From: CAYFMH01 sp964344775
Lineage (GTDB): Bacteria; Patescibacteriota; Gracilibacteria; UBA4473
Length of the DNA: 64,000 bases
Reading direction: 5' to 3'
NCBI GenBank assembly: GCA_964344775.1
Contig: CAYFOO010000001.1
Location: 1-64,000 of the forward strand
A program made the position numbers and the translations under genes. Below, in pieces: positions 7,717-16,394 of the stretch (positions within the stretch are counted from its first letter, which is position 1; every line of letters begins with the position of its first letter). The notes under the pieces are model-generated. The model saw only the letters and a program-made list of their open reading frames with translations, did no database searches and was not told the origin of the DNA.

Positions 7717-9213
7717 ATGGAAATATCCAGAAATACGACCAATTATCTGCGTGAAAAGCATATTCTCGCACCAACCCCACTCTCCGTGGAAACGGTACTG
7801 CAAAAACTAGACGAACTCGAAACAAGAAAAACAAAACAACAAATAAGAGAAATGAGGAAAAGAAAAAGAGAATTAGTGATTGAATACTTCGCGAGAAGCA
7901 CCTTCAAAAAGCGTAATCCTAATTTTTCCAAAAAATGGAAAGTTCCAAGACTCATTACTGATACAAAAAATGTTGGAGGGCTTGCCGGAGCAAATAGAGA
8001 AATCTGGAAAAAAGCTCAAGAACAGGGTTTATTTAAAGAAGAAGAATTAATAGATAGAAAAAAACTAAAAAAAAGACTCAATGCAAAAAGAATTCGTTTA
8101 AGAAACGATATTGAAAAAATGAGAAAGAGACAACGAGCCCTGAAAGGAGCCGCTCTCATAGGAGGAGGATATGCTATATATGAAGCTGTAAAAAATATCA
8201 GCTTTGCCGCTCTAATTGCTTCAACTCCAATTGGAGACAATGTTCAAAAAGTAGAAAAGGTTACTATTTCTGTACCTGCTCCTGGAGTTTCTGATACGCA
8301 AACAAGAACTACTCGTCCAGAAACTGGTGGCCTAAACGCTCTAATGAAAAAGGAGGAAGAAGAAATTCCCCCTCCACCAAAACCACCTGCCCCAGAACCT
8401 ACTCCTCCAGCACCAGTATCTCCACCACCTCCAGAAGCTCCTGTTGAACCTGAAGAAACGCTAACTCCCCCTCCTGCTCCAGAAAGAGAGGACGAAGAAG
8501 ATCCGAGAGCAGACGAACCAGATGAAACACCCATGAAACCTCAAGCAAATCTCCCAGATGAGGAAAAAATCAAAACTCCTCCAAAACCTACAGAAGCCCC
8601 ACCGGAATCTCCATCAGAACCGGCCAAAACAACGCCCCCTGCCGCTCCTACCACACAACCACCTCCCAAACCAACCTCTCCGCCTGAAGTCCCAAAACCT
8701 CCACAAGCCCAAAAAAAAGCAGAAAAAACATGGTCCAAGGGAGTCGAAAAACGACTAGAATATTCCAGAACCACGAACCAACTATTTATCACAGGAATGA
8801 TAGGCGAAACAGCTGAAAATGAAGACGGAAGTCGTTTCGTAAGAATCACCCCCGATAAACTACTCAGTCAAGAAGAGGTAGAAAATGCTGCTGAATTATC
8901 AACATTGAAAGGAAGAATATTTGGATTTTTTATGAATGGTGGAGAAATCCATCCGATCGGTATCAACAAAGATGACTATTCTCTGGATATTAAAGCTGCA
9001 GGATTCGAAAAAGAATTTAATGCTTTTGTCGAAGGTAAAAATTTTAAAGGAAAATTTGGAGCTGTTTACATTGATGACAATGGAAATCCTGTATTTTTGG
9101 CCACCGGTATAAAAAAGGCCGTAGCGGTGGAAGATGTTGAAAAAAAGCAAACCATGACAATACATCATCCAGGAGGAGAACTACCAGACAGTTCTATCAC
9201 CATTTCTGGCTAA
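7717..9213 (+). CDS. Membrane-anchored protein with long Pro-rich linker, hypothetical
   Basis: 498 aa from ATG 7717. Residues 1-145 are basic and helical. One hydrophobic segment follows (about 148-172, GAALIGGGYAIYEAVKNISF), then a region of about 170 residues dominated by Pro, Glu and Thr (PPPPKPPAPEPTPPAP and similar), then a folded C-terminal domain of about 150 residues (TNQLFITGMIGETAENEDG onward). The layout is a cytosolic basic domain, one membrane pass, an extended spacer and an exported domain. The family is not recognised. It converges with purB, whose stop lies 1 nt away. Confidence 0.65.
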   Translation: MEISRNTTNYLREKHILAPTPLSVETVLQKLDELETRKTKQQIREMRKRKRELVIEYFARSTFKKRNPNFSKKWKVPRLITDTKNVGGLAGANREIWKKAQEQGLFKEEELIDRKKLKKRLNAKRIRLRNDIEKMRKRQRALKGAALIGGGYAIYEAVKNISFAALIASTPIGDNVQKVEKVTISVPAPGVSDTQTRTTRPETGGLNALMKKEEEEIPPPPKPPAPEPTPPAPVSPPPPEAPVEPEETLTPPPAPEREDEEDPRADEPDETPMKPQANLPDEEKIKTPPKPTEAPPESPSEPAKTTPPAAPTTQPPPKPTSPPEVPKPPQAQKKAEKTWSKGVEKRLEYSRTTNQLFITGMIGETAENEDGSRFVRITPDKLLSQEEVENAAELSTLKGRIFGFFMNGGEIHPIGINKDDYSLDIKAAGFEKEFNAFVEGKNFKGKFGAVYIDDNGNPVFLATGIKKAVAVEDVEKKQTMTIHHPGGELPDSSITISG

Positions 9214-9214
9214 T

Positions 9215-10552
9215 CTATTTTACAAACTGCTCGACCAATTTTGCTGCCAAACCAACGTATTTGGCCGGAGTTAAATCCTTTAACTTCCTTTTTTCAGTTT
9301 CTGGCAGGTCGGTCGAATCTATAAATTCATAAATTTGTTCCAAATTTAGTGCTTTTCCACGGGAAAAGTCTTTGAGCTGTTCGTAGGCATCATGATGCCC
9401 ATGAGCTCGCAGGACGGTTTGAACCGCTTCCGTGAGCACCTCCGGTGCGTTTTCTAAATCTTGGGATAAAATCTCTTCTCGAAGTTCTAATTTTCCCAGC
9501 CCCTTTTCGAGTGATTTGAGACCGAGCAAAAAGTGACCAAAAACAAGTCCAAAATTCCGCTGAAGAGTAGAATCCGTGAGATCCCTCTGCCACCGCGAAA
9601 TTGGTAATTCATCTGCCAAAGTCCGAGCAATCCCTCGAGCCAGTTTGAAATTTCCTTCGGCATTCTCAAAATCAATCGGGTTGACCTTATGCGGCATGGT
9701 AGAAGATCCGACCTCCCCTTTGATCACTTTTTGACCGAAGTAGCCCAGACTGATGTATCCCCAGATGTCTCGAGCCAGATCTATCAAAATACTAGAAAAA
9801 TGACACAAATTGTGTAGCAGGGCTGTTTGTCCGTCGTGCGATTCTATTTGGGTGGTGAGCGGGTTCCAAGTCAGACCTAGCTTTTTTTTCACAAACTCCT
9901 GAGACAATCCGATCCAATCTACATTTGGAAAAGTAACCTGATGAGCCGCATAAGTTCCAGTAGCACCATTTATTTTTCCCAGAGTTGGTAAGCACTCTGT
10001 AGCTTGAATTCCTAGATTTAATCGGTGGTAAAAAACCGCCATTTCTTTGCCCATGGTAGAGGGCGTGGCGGTCTGCCCATGGGTTCGACAGAGCATCGGG
10101 ACAGATTTCCACTGCTTTGCTTTATTTTTTAGATCATCTGAAATTTTAGTTAAATTTGATAAAACTACACTTTTCCCATCTCGCAAAATCAGAGCATAAC
10201 TGAGATTATTGATATCCTCCGACGTGCACGCGAAGTGAATCCACGGCCAATATTTTTTATCGACTTTTTCGCGAAGAAAAAGTTCCACGGCTTTCACATC
10301 ATGATTGGTCGTACTTTCGATTTCTTTGATTTCTTGGAAATTGGCTTCTGAAAATTTTTTGACTACTTCCTTCAATTTTTCTTGCACAGCAGTATCCATC
10401 TCTGGAGCTATCCCCTGCTCTGCCAAAAAAAGCAGCCATTCTGCTTCAACAGAAACTCGTGCCTTCATCAAACCAAACTCCGAGAAGATGGGACCCAGTT
10501 CTTTGACTTTGGGATAATATCGGCCATCTAGTGGAGAAAGCGGGAAATCCAT
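9215..10552 (-). CDS. purB: Adenylosuccinate lyase
   Basis: 445 aa. PurB cleaves succinyl-AMP to AMP and fumarate, and SAICAR to AICAR. The fumarase/aspartase superfamily signature is intact (SSTMPHKVNPIDFENAEGN), as is the N-terminal MDFPLSPLDGRYYPKVKEL typical of the E. coli-like subgroup, and TSEDINNLSYAL. No other purine genes are seen, so a salvage role (IMP to AMP with PurA) is more likely than de novo synthesis. It is last in a minus-strand run after ricT, 35 nt away. Confidence 0.96.
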   Translation of the reverse strand: MDFPLSPLDGRYYPKVKELGPIFSEFGLMKARVSVEAEWLLFLAEQGIAPEMDTAVQEKLKEVVKKFSEANFQEIKEIESTTNHDVKAVELFLREKVDKKYWPWIHFACTSEDINNLSYALILRDGKSVVLSNLTKISDDLKNKAKQWKSVPMLCRTHGQTATPSTMGKEMAVFYHRLNLGIQATECLPTLGKINGATGTYAAHQVTFPNVDWIGLSQEFVKKKLGLTWNPLTTQIESHDGQTALLHNLCHFSSILIDLARDIWGYISLGYFGQKVIKGEVGSSTMPHKVNPIDFENAEGNFKLARGIARTLADELPISRWQRDLTDSTLQRNFGLVFGHFLLGLKSLEKGLGKLELREEILSQDLENAPEVLTEAVQTVLRAHGHHDAYEQLKDFSRGKALNLEQIYEFIDSTDLPETEKRKLKDLTPAKYVGLAAKLVEQFVK

Positions 10553-10587
10553 AATGTATTTTGGGATTAAATAAATTTTATTCCTTC

Positions 10588-11463
10588 TTATTTTGCTTTT
10601 TGGGTACTTTTTTCCGATCCAGAAGATTCTTTTTTGAGTTCTGATGCATCAAAGGTTTCCATCGTATCAGAATCAAGCACTATTACTTTAACCTTTTGGT
10701 TTAAAATGTCAAGTCCTATTACCCGGGCTTTTTGGCCTTTTGAAGTAGTGACCGTTTGCTTGAGGTGCGGAAGAGATTTTCGCATTTTGCGATAATCAGC
10801 CACTTCATAGAGCAGACAGCATTTTAGTTTGCCGCACAACCCCATCAATTTGGTATTATCTTTGATCATAATCCCCTGGTCTCGCACTGCATCCATAGGA
10901 ACTGGGGGGAGATCCACCTTGAAAGTAGAACAACAAGTCTCCTGCCCACAAGCACCAAACCCTCCGATAATTTTTGCTTTGTCTCGAGCCCCCACTCGCT
11001 CCAGATGTATCCGACACTGGAATTCTGCATTGAGAAGTTTGAGCAACTCCCGAAAATCAACCGCTTCTTCGCAAGTAAAAAAGAAAGAAACGATTCTTTT
11101 TTGCCAACCCACCCGAGAAGCAAAAACTCTCATCTCCAGGTTCTGCTCATTCGCCAATTCTTGAGTTTTCAGAATCCGTTCTTTTTCTCCTTCTTGAGCT
11201 TTCTCATAATCCTCCAAATCTTTGGCCGTTAACTTTCTTTCAAACACCCAATCATCTTCATTTTGTTTCTTTGAACTTTGGCCCTCCGGATCAACGATTT
11301 TTGCGACTAACTGCTCCTTGTTATTTTTAACAAATACTTTTTCGTGATGAAAAAATTCCTCCTCGTCTGGAGCAAAAACCCAAATGAGTCGATGTCTGAG
11401 TAAATCTACCGCTTTCAGTTTCTTCATCAGCCCAAAAATATCATTTAAATCAACATAAAGCAA
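10588..11463 (-). CDS. ricT: PSP1-domain protein, RicT/YaaT-like
   Basis: 291 aa. In Firmicutes RicT (YaaT) is an iron-sulfur protein of the RicAFT complex that affects RNase Y. The conserved cysteine cluster is present (GGFGACGQETCCSTF and LMGLCGKLKCCLLYE), with the PSP1 core around 110-250. The N-terminal 80 residues and the Lys/Ser-rich tail are variable. In Bacillus yaaT lies next to holB; here holB is directly upstream, so the pairing is conserved across phyla. Confidence 0.88.
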   Translation of the reverse strand: MLYVDLNDIFGLMKKLKAVDLLRHRLIWVFAPDEEEFFHHEKVFVKNNKEQLVAKIVDPEGQSSKKQNEDDWVFERKLTAKDLEDYEKAQEGEKERILKTQELANEQNLEMRVFASRVGWQKRIVSFFFTCEEAVDFRELLKLLNAEFQCRIHLERVGARDKAKIIGGFGACGQETCCSTFKVDLPPVPMDAVRDQGIMIKDNTKLMGLCGKLKCCLLYEVADYRKMRKSLPHLKQTVTTSKGQKARVIGLDILNQKVKVIVLDSDTMETFDASELKKESSGSEKSTQKAK

Positions 11464-11478
11464 GGTTCCTCTTGGGAA

Positions 11479-11612
11479 TTTTTAATTTTTTAATTTTATA
11501 ATTTTGTAAATAAATCTTAATTTTTAATGTCTCAAACAGTGGTAAACTATGGATTTTTTTAAAAATTAGAATTTAAAAATTATTTAAAAATTAAAAATTG
11601 GAAATTAAAAAT
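11479..11612. repeat. AT-rich interspersed repeat, copy 2
   Basis: Fills the 159-nt gap between holB and ricT. Left part contains TTTTGTAAATAAATCTTAAT; right part contains TTTAAAAATTATTTAAAAAT. Lacks the GC-richer centre of copies 1 and 3. Confidence 0.65.
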
Positions 11613-11622
11613 TTAGTAAAAA

Positions 11623-12351
11623 CTACTTCGTAATCTCAAGTGCCAATCGTTCCAGCAAAAGTTTCTGATTTATGTTTTGTTTAAATCCCCGATGCGTCTC
11701 ATGTAGCAAGTCCAAACTTGGCCGATGTTTATCAAAAATACGGGCGTACACGATCAATTGCTGTAAAAAATCAAGAACAATGGTTTTATCTTTAGCTTCT
11801 TTTGATTGCTGAACTAGTTGATCGATCTTTTGAAATTTGGCAATCAGGTCAGAACTCTCGAGAAAGTGCTGAATTTCGTCAGAAATCTCCGAATCATCCG
11901 GTGATTTGGCCAGACGAACGATAGTCATCCGAGAAAGAATCGTGTCCAAAAGTTGGTGATGATTCTGAGTGGTAAAAATGATGATCGCTCGAGGCGGCGG
12001 TTCTTCGACCAATTTGAGGACTGCATGAAAAGATCCGTGGGAAGCTCGTTCGATATTTTCCAAAATGATCATTCTCCAGTTCGCTGTAGGTTTCTGCGAA
12101 CACCATTTGATCATTCCTCGGATACTGTTTTGGTCTTCCCCATCTTCTCCTATTTTGAAATTTTCTCCCTCATCTCGGAAAACCTTGGTATCGGCATGGA
12201 TTCCTTTTTCAATTTGTGTTCGTGAGACTTCCTGCAGCTGAGCAGCCAGCTCAAGAGTAAGCTCCAGGTTGTCTCCTGCCCCAGAAAGGAGAAGCCTTTG
12301 CGGAAAAACTTTTTTATCGAGCCACTTTTGAACTTTTTCAGGAAAATCCAT
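11623..12351 (-). CDS. holB: DNA polymerase III delta-prime-like clamp-loader subunit
   Basis: 242 aa, shorter than the usual 320-330, so the C-terminal collar domain is reduced. The AAA+ core is recognisable: a degenerate nucleotide loop (LLLSGAGDN), WRMIILENIERASHGSFHAVLKLVEEPPP (the sensor and partner-contact region) and FTTQNHHQLLDTILSRM with the SRC-like arginine. No zinc-binding cysteines are present. Delta-prime is a structural clamp-loader subunit that does not need to hydrolyse ATP. Its ATG overlaps the stop of the upstream gene (TAATG), so translation is probably coupled. Confidence 0.82.
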   Translation of the reverse strand: MDFPEKVQKWLDKKVFPQRLLLSGAGDNLELTLELAAQLQEVSRTQIEKGIHADTKVFRDEGENFKIGEDGEDQNSIRGMIKWCSQKPTANWRMIILENIERASHGSFHAVLKLVEEPPPRAIIIFTTQNHHQLLDTILSRMTIVRLAKSPDDSEISDEIQHFLESSDLIAKFQKIDQLVQQSKEAKDKTIVLDFLQQLIVYARIFDKHRPSLDLLHETHRGFKQNINQKLLLERLALEITK

Positions 12352-13289
12352 TATTTCTTAAAAAATCTACGATTTATCCACCATCCTAGTAATAAAATCG
12401 GTACCCAAATCGGTGCAAAAACAAGAATACTTATGGCTTTATCAAAGATTCCCTGCAAAGATCCAATCAAATCATTGACCGCTTGTTTCCAAGATCTCTC
12501 AGGCGTCCAGTTTGGCGTAGTAAAGTCCCCGATCTCCGGTTCTGGCTGTAAGTTCAAATGCAAAGTGGAGTATCCTACATCGATGTCCCGACCTTTTTGT
12601 CGTCGCTCGAGGTTTTCGATCTGATGTTGCACAGAGCTGAGCTCTCGATCTATCTGAAGCACGTCGCCCAGATTTTCTGTTTTTCTTTCCATGAGTTCTC
12701 TCAGTCGATCTCGCCGAGCTTCCAGGTTCTCGAGTTGTGCTTCGGTATCGTAGTAAGCCGCCGTGATATCCCGCACAGAGAACCCTTCAGATTTTTTCAC
12801 CCCCAGAGCGGCAAGCATTTTTACCGCTTCTTCGAGCATTTCTGCGGGGATTCGGAGGGTCATGTTGTAGGAGAGAATCCCTGGTCGCACCTCCCAAGAA
12901 TTTAAATTTGTCACGGCTCCCTCCAGATCTTTTGCAATCATTTCTGCTGATTCTCGTGCCACTTCTGTATCCTCTACTTCTACGGTGAGATTCCCATTTT
13001 TGATCACTTTTTTGTCAGTCTGATCTGGATCAAATCCTCCATCAAAAACTGGTGGCATGATTCCCCCACCTCCACGACCAAAAGAAGTGTTTTTGGCCAT
13101 CATGGGAGCACGAGCAAAGTCCATGGCAGACTCTTCCATTTCCATACGAGCGTAGTTCTTGGATTCCATGATCACCGGACCATCGTCACAAAAAAAGATC
13201 CACCATCCAGCTCCCAGGACGATGATGATCAGGAGCAAGTTCTCACGAAACAAGGCATTGGCCGAATGCCAGAGATTTTTGATTTTCAT
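12351..13289 (-). CDS. DUF4349-domain membrane protein
   Basis: 312 aa. Residues 17-33 are a signal anchor (LLLIIIVLGAGWWIFF). The DUF4349 core follows (KVIKNGNLTVEVEDTEVARESAEMIA, then SYNMTLRIPAEMLEEAVK), then a coiled coil (about 180-235) and a second transmembrane segment near 290-305. The large middle part should be extracytoplasmic. Function of DUF4349 is unknown; related proteins are putative lipoproteins. The stop codon overlaps the holB start. Confidence 0.85.
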   Translation of the reverse strand: MKIKNLWHSANALFRENLLLIIIVLGAGWWIFFCDDGPVIMESKNYARMEMEESAMDFARAPMMAKNTSFGRGGGGIMPPVFDGGFDPDQTDKKVIKNGNLTVEVEDTEVARESAEMIAKDLEGAVTNLNSWEVRPGILSYNMTLRIPAEMLEEAVKMLAALGVKKSEGFSVRDITAAYYDTEAQLENLEARRDRLRELMERKTENLGDVLQIDRELSSVQHQIENLERRQKGRDIDVGYSTLHLNLQPEPEIGDFTTPNWTPERSWKQAVNDLIGSLQGIFDKAISILVFAPIWVPILLLGWWINRRFFKK

Positions 13290-13317
13290 ATTTAGGGGGT
13301 TAAAAAATTAGAAGTCT

Positions 13318-13450
13318 CCCTTGCTCCCCTTTATAAGGGGAGGCACAGTTGATTTACTGGGATAGAGGGGTTTTGGGAGATTTAGAGGGTTTCGAGCACA
13401 AACAAAGGTCGTGCAAGAAATCCCCCAACCCCCTTTAACAAAAGGGGGCA
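13318..13450 (+). repeat. Interspersed element with CTCCCCTT hairpin, copy 2
   Basis: The 367-nt gap 13290-13656 holds no convincing gene. This element has a perfect 8-bp hairpin at 13324-13342 and a second one at 13429-13448 (CCCCCTTT/AAAGGGGG). In the opposite orientation it matches 7441-7641. A short plus ORF across it has no support. Confidence 0.75.
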
Positions 13451-13514
13451 CTTTCTGAAACCTACGCTTTCAGATGTTTTTTGTCAAAAAAAACTCAAGC
13501 CCCCAAAATCGGAA

Positions 13515-13536
13515 GGCGAGGTTTCCCAACCTCGTC
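13515..13536. repeat. Palindrome of the GGCGAGGTT/AACCTCGCC type, copy 1
   Basis: GGCGAGGTT and AACCTCGTC flank a TCCC loop, with one G-T mismatch. A perfect copy lies at 46319-46340. Confidence 0.7.
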
Positions 13537-13599
13537 GAGAAGCAACTCAAAATTTATACCCGGCAAAGATATGGATCTTTGTCTTCCTGGAATAACATA

Positions 13600-13633
13600 A
13601 AAAACAGGCCGAAGAATTATCTCCGACCTGTTT
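13600..13633 (-). terminator. Rho-independent terminator
   Basis: On the minus strand AAACAGGTCG pairs with CGGCCTGTTT (one G-U) and is followed by TTTTTT. It lies 24 nt after the stop of the 97-aa gene. Confidence 0.75.
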
Positions 13634-13656
13634 GTGATTTTTTAACTTTTGAATAA

Positions 13657-13950
13657 TTATGCAGCTTTTCCTAGTACATCTATCATATCATGAACATCTT
13701 CGGAAACGAGTCCTGCTACAGCTAAAACGTCAGGGGCAACTTCAATCATAGTTAATCCTTCAAATCCACTCATTCCATCATCAATGATATCAGCTAGATC
13801 TTCTCCTGGAAAAATTTCTTCCAAAGAAACAAGGCTTCCATCATAGCGAGAAAGAGCAATTCCTTTACTTGAACAAACTTCAGTTTCATCGTTGTGTGCT
13901 GTAGCTTTTCTACAACCGTTTTCTACAAAGGGTGCTTTATAAGTTTCCAT
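13657..13950 (-). CDS. Hypothetical acidic protein, 97 aa
   Basis: Not recognised. It is a small acidic soluble protein with two cysteines (C13, C26) and the segment FPGEDLADIIDDGMSGFEGLTMIEVAPDVLAVAGLVSEDV. There is no signal peptide. It forms a single-gene unit: a strong promoter lies 35 nt upstream of the ATG and a terminator follows. The leader is A-rich with no Shine-Dalgarno sequence, as for the other small unknown genes here (31295-31636, 34179-34643). Confidence 0.7.
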   Translation of the reverse strand: METYKAPFVENGCRKATAHNDETEVCSSKGIALSRYDGSLVSLEEIFPGEDLADIIDDGMSGFEGLTMIEVAPDVLAVAGLVSEDVHDMIDVLGKAA

Positions 13951-13984
13951 TTTTAAAAGGGTTAAAAAATAAAAATGTGATGTA

Positions 13985-14012
13985 TTTATAACTATTTATT
14001 AATTTTTGTCAA
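13985..14012 (-). promoter_or_regulatory. Promoter TTGACA-16-TATAAA
   Basis: TTGACA at 14012-14007 and TATAAA at 13990-13985 on the minus strand, 16 nt apart, upstream of the 97-aa gene. Confidence 0.75.
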
Positions 14013-14048
14013 GCATTTTTCTAAAAAAACAAAAACTGCTCCTATTTT

Positions 14049-14076
14049 GTTCTCTGTTAGTTGTTCGCTGTTCACT
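14049..14076. repeat. Heptamer array overlapping the aroD stop, class GTTTGTT
   Basis: Units GTTCTCT, GTTAGTT, GTTCGCT, GTTCACT. The aroD stop (14072-14074) lies inside the last unit. Same class at 23117, 35780 and 43487. Confidence 0.7.
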
Positions 14077-14734
14077 GCAAAACCGGCTGCCCCTCCGCTG
14101 TCCGACTATCTTCATCCAAGGCATAAAACCTCCCCCAGATTTCTTTGATCTGCTCAATTCGCTCTCTCCCCTCCGCTCCATACTTCCCCATCGTAGTAAA
14201 AATCCCCTTTTTGTCAGCCGGAAAGTTTTTGGCAAACCAGACAAATTCTCCTAACTCTTCTTCTGTCTTTGGAGTCACCGCAAATTTATAAATTTTTGGA
14301 CTAAATTTTTGTTCACGAACAAAATAATTATTCAAATTTCCAGGCATTCCTTCAAAATCATGATAACTACAAATCAGCTTATCTGATGGGATTTTTTGGA
14401 TGTGTTCTTCAGAGTTCAAGGTTACATCCAGATCTACATAGTGTCCTCCCGCATCTAAAAACTTTTGTAGGATTTCTACTCTCTCCGTCTCCGTCCCATC
14501 AAAATTCCCCTTCTCTGCCGGACATTTACAAACACCGAGGAATTTTAGCTTTTTGGGAATTCTCGCTCGGTAAGACAGTTCATCAAAAAAATCTTTTAAT
14601 TTTTCAAAAAAATCTGGTTCTTTGTGGGCTTCATCCAACCAAACCTCAATCACATCGGCTCGATAATTTACCTGCTCTACAAGCCTTTTTAACCGTTCAA
14701 ATGTTTTTGTTTTGATCGGAGTAATTATTTTCAT
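14072..14734 (-). CDS. aroD: Type I 3-dehydroquinate dehydratase
   Basis: 220 aa. AroD converts 3-dehydroquinate to 3-dehydroshikimate through a Schiff base. Visible features: E30-VWLD34 (the E-R-D substrate region), DLDV at 101, catalytic H125 in SYHDFE, Schiff-base K150 in IYKFAVTP and the C-terminal EGQP. The stop is TGA, evidence that UGA is a normal stop here. No other shikimate gene is visible. It is last in a minus-strand run from the toxin-antitoxin pair. Confidence 0.9.
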   Translation of the reverse strand: MKIITPIKTKTFERLKRLVEQVNYRADVIEVWLDEAHKEPDFFEKLKDFFDELSYRARIPKKLKFLGVCKCPAEKGNFDGTETERVEILQKFLDAGGHYVDLDVTLNSEEHIQKIPSDKLICSYHDFEGMPGNLNNYFVREQKFSPKIYKFAVTPKTEEELGEFVWFAKNFPADKKGIFTTMGKYGAEGRERIEQIKEIWGRFYALDEDSRTAEGQPVLQ

Positions 14735-14785
14735 TTCGTTTTTAAAAATTTAATTCTTGTAATTTCTGAGCTTTGAGCTACTCAA

Positions 14786-15205
14786 CTATCTATCCAAAGC
14801 CGTAAGTATATCTCTTTTGTGTTCCTCCTCTTGCATGAGAATATCTTCAAGCACTCTCCGAAGCCCATATTCTCCCAGCTCTTCTGCTTGTTTGATGAGG
14901 GCTTTGTACATAGTTATCGCCAAATCCTCTCCTGCCAGATCTTGTTCGAGCATCGTCACCGCATCTTCGGCAATATCTCGTTTTTCCACATCAATCGAAG
15001 GGGTCCCTCCGAGAAAAGCTATTTGTTCTGCCACTGCTACCGCATGCTGAAGCTCTTCTTGAGAGTGCACGACAAGTTCTTTTGCAATTCCATCATACTG
15101 TGGTCCGGTCATCACGGCCGCATGCTGCACATATTGCACCGCTGCCGCATACTCCCATTCGAGAGCTTTATTGAGGCCGGCGATGAGTTGATCTTTGTTG
15201 GTCAT
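14786..15205 (-). CDS. Bacterioferritin-like diiron protein
   Basis: 139 aa four-helix ferritin-like protein. The ferroxidase ligands are in place: E18 (EWEYAAAVQY), E51 and H54 (EELQHA), a Glu near 93, E127 and H129 (EEEHKRDIL). The Met that binds haem in bacterioferritin (position 52) is Leu, so it probably carries no haem. Likely stores iron or removes peroxide. It is in line between rdgB and aroD on the minus strand. Confidence 0.85.
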   Translation of the reverse strand: MTNKDQLIAGLNKALEWEYAAAVQYVQHAAVMTGPQYDGIAKELVVHSQEELQHAVAVAEQIAFLGGTPSIDVEKRDIAEDAVTMLEQDLAGEDLAITMYKALIKQAEELGEYGLRRVLEDILMQEEEHKRDILTALDR

Positions 15206-15281
15206 TTTTTGTGATTAAAAAGTACACACCTAGAATTACAAATTAACAATAAAGAATCAAGAAAAATCACTAAATATTTTT

Positions 15282-15890
15282 TCATTCTACATTCCGCATT
15301 CCGAGTTCCGCGTTTAAAAAATTTTCCATTTCCCTCGCTGCTTTCCCCCGATGCGACACCGCATTTTTTTCAAATTTCGTCATCGCCGAATAAACCTGAT
15401 CTGATCCTTCTGGCACAAAAACCGCCGAAACCGGAATCCCTGGCTCCATCTCTGTAGCCAAATCCTCCAAAATCACTCCCGAAGTAGTTCCCAACACCAC
15501 ATTTTCAATATTTCGTACGGGATCAAAAAAAGCCATCGCAGAATAAAAGGTTGCTCGACGGTTTTCGACGCCATCCATGAGATTCATAAATTTTTCCAGC
15601 CATTCTTCATCCGTACCAGAAGGAATCTCTCGCCGCGTCCGGAGTCCAAACTTCTCCGGAAAGGCCTCCAGAATAATACCAGAATCCTCCCCCAGCGTAG
15701 GCACCTGAAATTGGCGACCAAAATACTGAGCTTTCAAAAGTGCATTTGCTTCAAAAGTCATACCATCCTCCTCCACATCTGGAACAGAGGGAAAATCAGA
15801 AAGCAGTAAAAACTCAAAATCATCCCCAAAAAATTCCAGCATTTCTTGAGCCTTCCCTGTGTTTCCAGTAGCGAGAAGTATTTTTTTCAT
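15282..15890 (-). CDS. rdgB: Non-canonical purine NTP pyrophosphatase RdgB/HAM1
   Basis: 202 aa. It hydrolyses ITP, dITP and XTP to monophosphates and so keeps deaminated purines out of nucleic acids. Motifs: LLATGNTGKAQEM at the start, FEANALLKAQYF, LGEDSGIILEAFP and the C-terminal SHRGKAAREM. The last residues (NAELGMRNVE) are encoded by a heptamer array, and the TGA stop lies in it, so the native end was probably near ENFLN. Confidence 0.92.
   Translation of the reverse strand: MKKILLATGNTGKAQEMLEFFGDDFEFLLLSDFPSVPDVEEDGMTFEANALLKAQYFGRQFQVPTLGEDSGIILEAFPEKFGLRTRREIPSGTDEEWLEKFMNLMDGVENRRATFYSAMAFFDPVRNIENVVLGTTSGVILEDLATEMEPGIPVSAVFVPEGSDQVYSAMTKFEKNAVSHRGKAAREMENFLNAELGMRNVE
15283..15310. 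repeat. Heptamer array forming the 3' end of rdgB, class CATTCCG
   Basis: Units CATTCTA, CATTCCG, CATTCCG, AGTTCCG. Same class at 28441, 28894 and 55611; in the last it is also translated as FGMRNAE. Confidence 0.8.
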
Positions 15891-15898
15891 AATTTTTT

Positions 15899-16087
15899 TG
15901 AAAAATTTTTAATTTTGTAATTTTTAATTTTATAAATAATTTTTTAAATCTTAATTTTTAAAGAAGAGTTTTAATTTAAATTTGTTTAGAATTTAAAAAT
16001 TAGAGTTTATTTGACCATCGCCATTTGGCGAGGTTAGTCCGCCTCAAAGAGAGCGGTAGTAAAAATTTGTGCTTAAAAATTAAAAAT
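15899..16087. repeat. AT-rich interspersed repeat, copy 3
   Basis: Fills the rbfA-rdgB gap. Starts TTTTAATTTTGTAATTTTTA and ends TTGTGCTTAAAAATTAAAAA. Its centre carries CCATCGCCATTTGGCGAGG, nearly identical to copy 1. Confidence 0.75.
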
Positions 16088-16394
16088 TCAACCCTTTTGA
16101 TTTCTTGATACTTTGATCCTCTTTAAATATGAACTTCAGAGTTCGCCTCGATTCCACTTCTTTAGCCAACTCATGACTAATTTTACCAGATACTCCATTG
16201 AGTTTATCAAGCCATCCTTTTTTTGCTCCGATGGAAGAAAGAAAAATATGTCCCCACTCTAGATCTCCAGAGATTTCCACTGCCGTTATCGTCAAAAATC
16301 CAATCTCGTCTGGAGATAAAAACTGCTGAATAATCGGACCAATCTTTTCCTGAACCACGCCGGCTAGTTTTTGACTGCGAGGAGAGATTTTCAT
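16080..16394 (-). CDS. rbfA: Ribosome-binding factor A
   Basis: 104 aa. RbfA binds the immature 30S subunit and aids 16S 5'-end maturation. The KH-like pattern is visible: an N-terminal basic helix (SQKLAGVVQEKIGPIIQQFL), FLTITAVEISGDLEWGHIFLS and a C-terminal RRTLKFIFKEDQSI. The usual neighbours (infB, truB, nusA) are absent. Its ATG overlaps the stop of the RelE toxin by 4 nt (ATGA), so it is translationally coupled to the toxin. Confidence 0.9.
   Translation of the reverse strand: MKISPRSQKLAGVVQEKIGPIIQQFLSPDEIGFLTITAVEISGDLEWGHIFLSSIGAKKGWLDKLNGVSGKISHELAKEVESRRTLKFIFKEDQSIKKSKGLNF

Noticed and set aside
13474..13656. 60-aa plus ORF in the 13290-13656 gap
   Set aside because: It runs through a palindrome and a terminator and has no ribosome-binding site.
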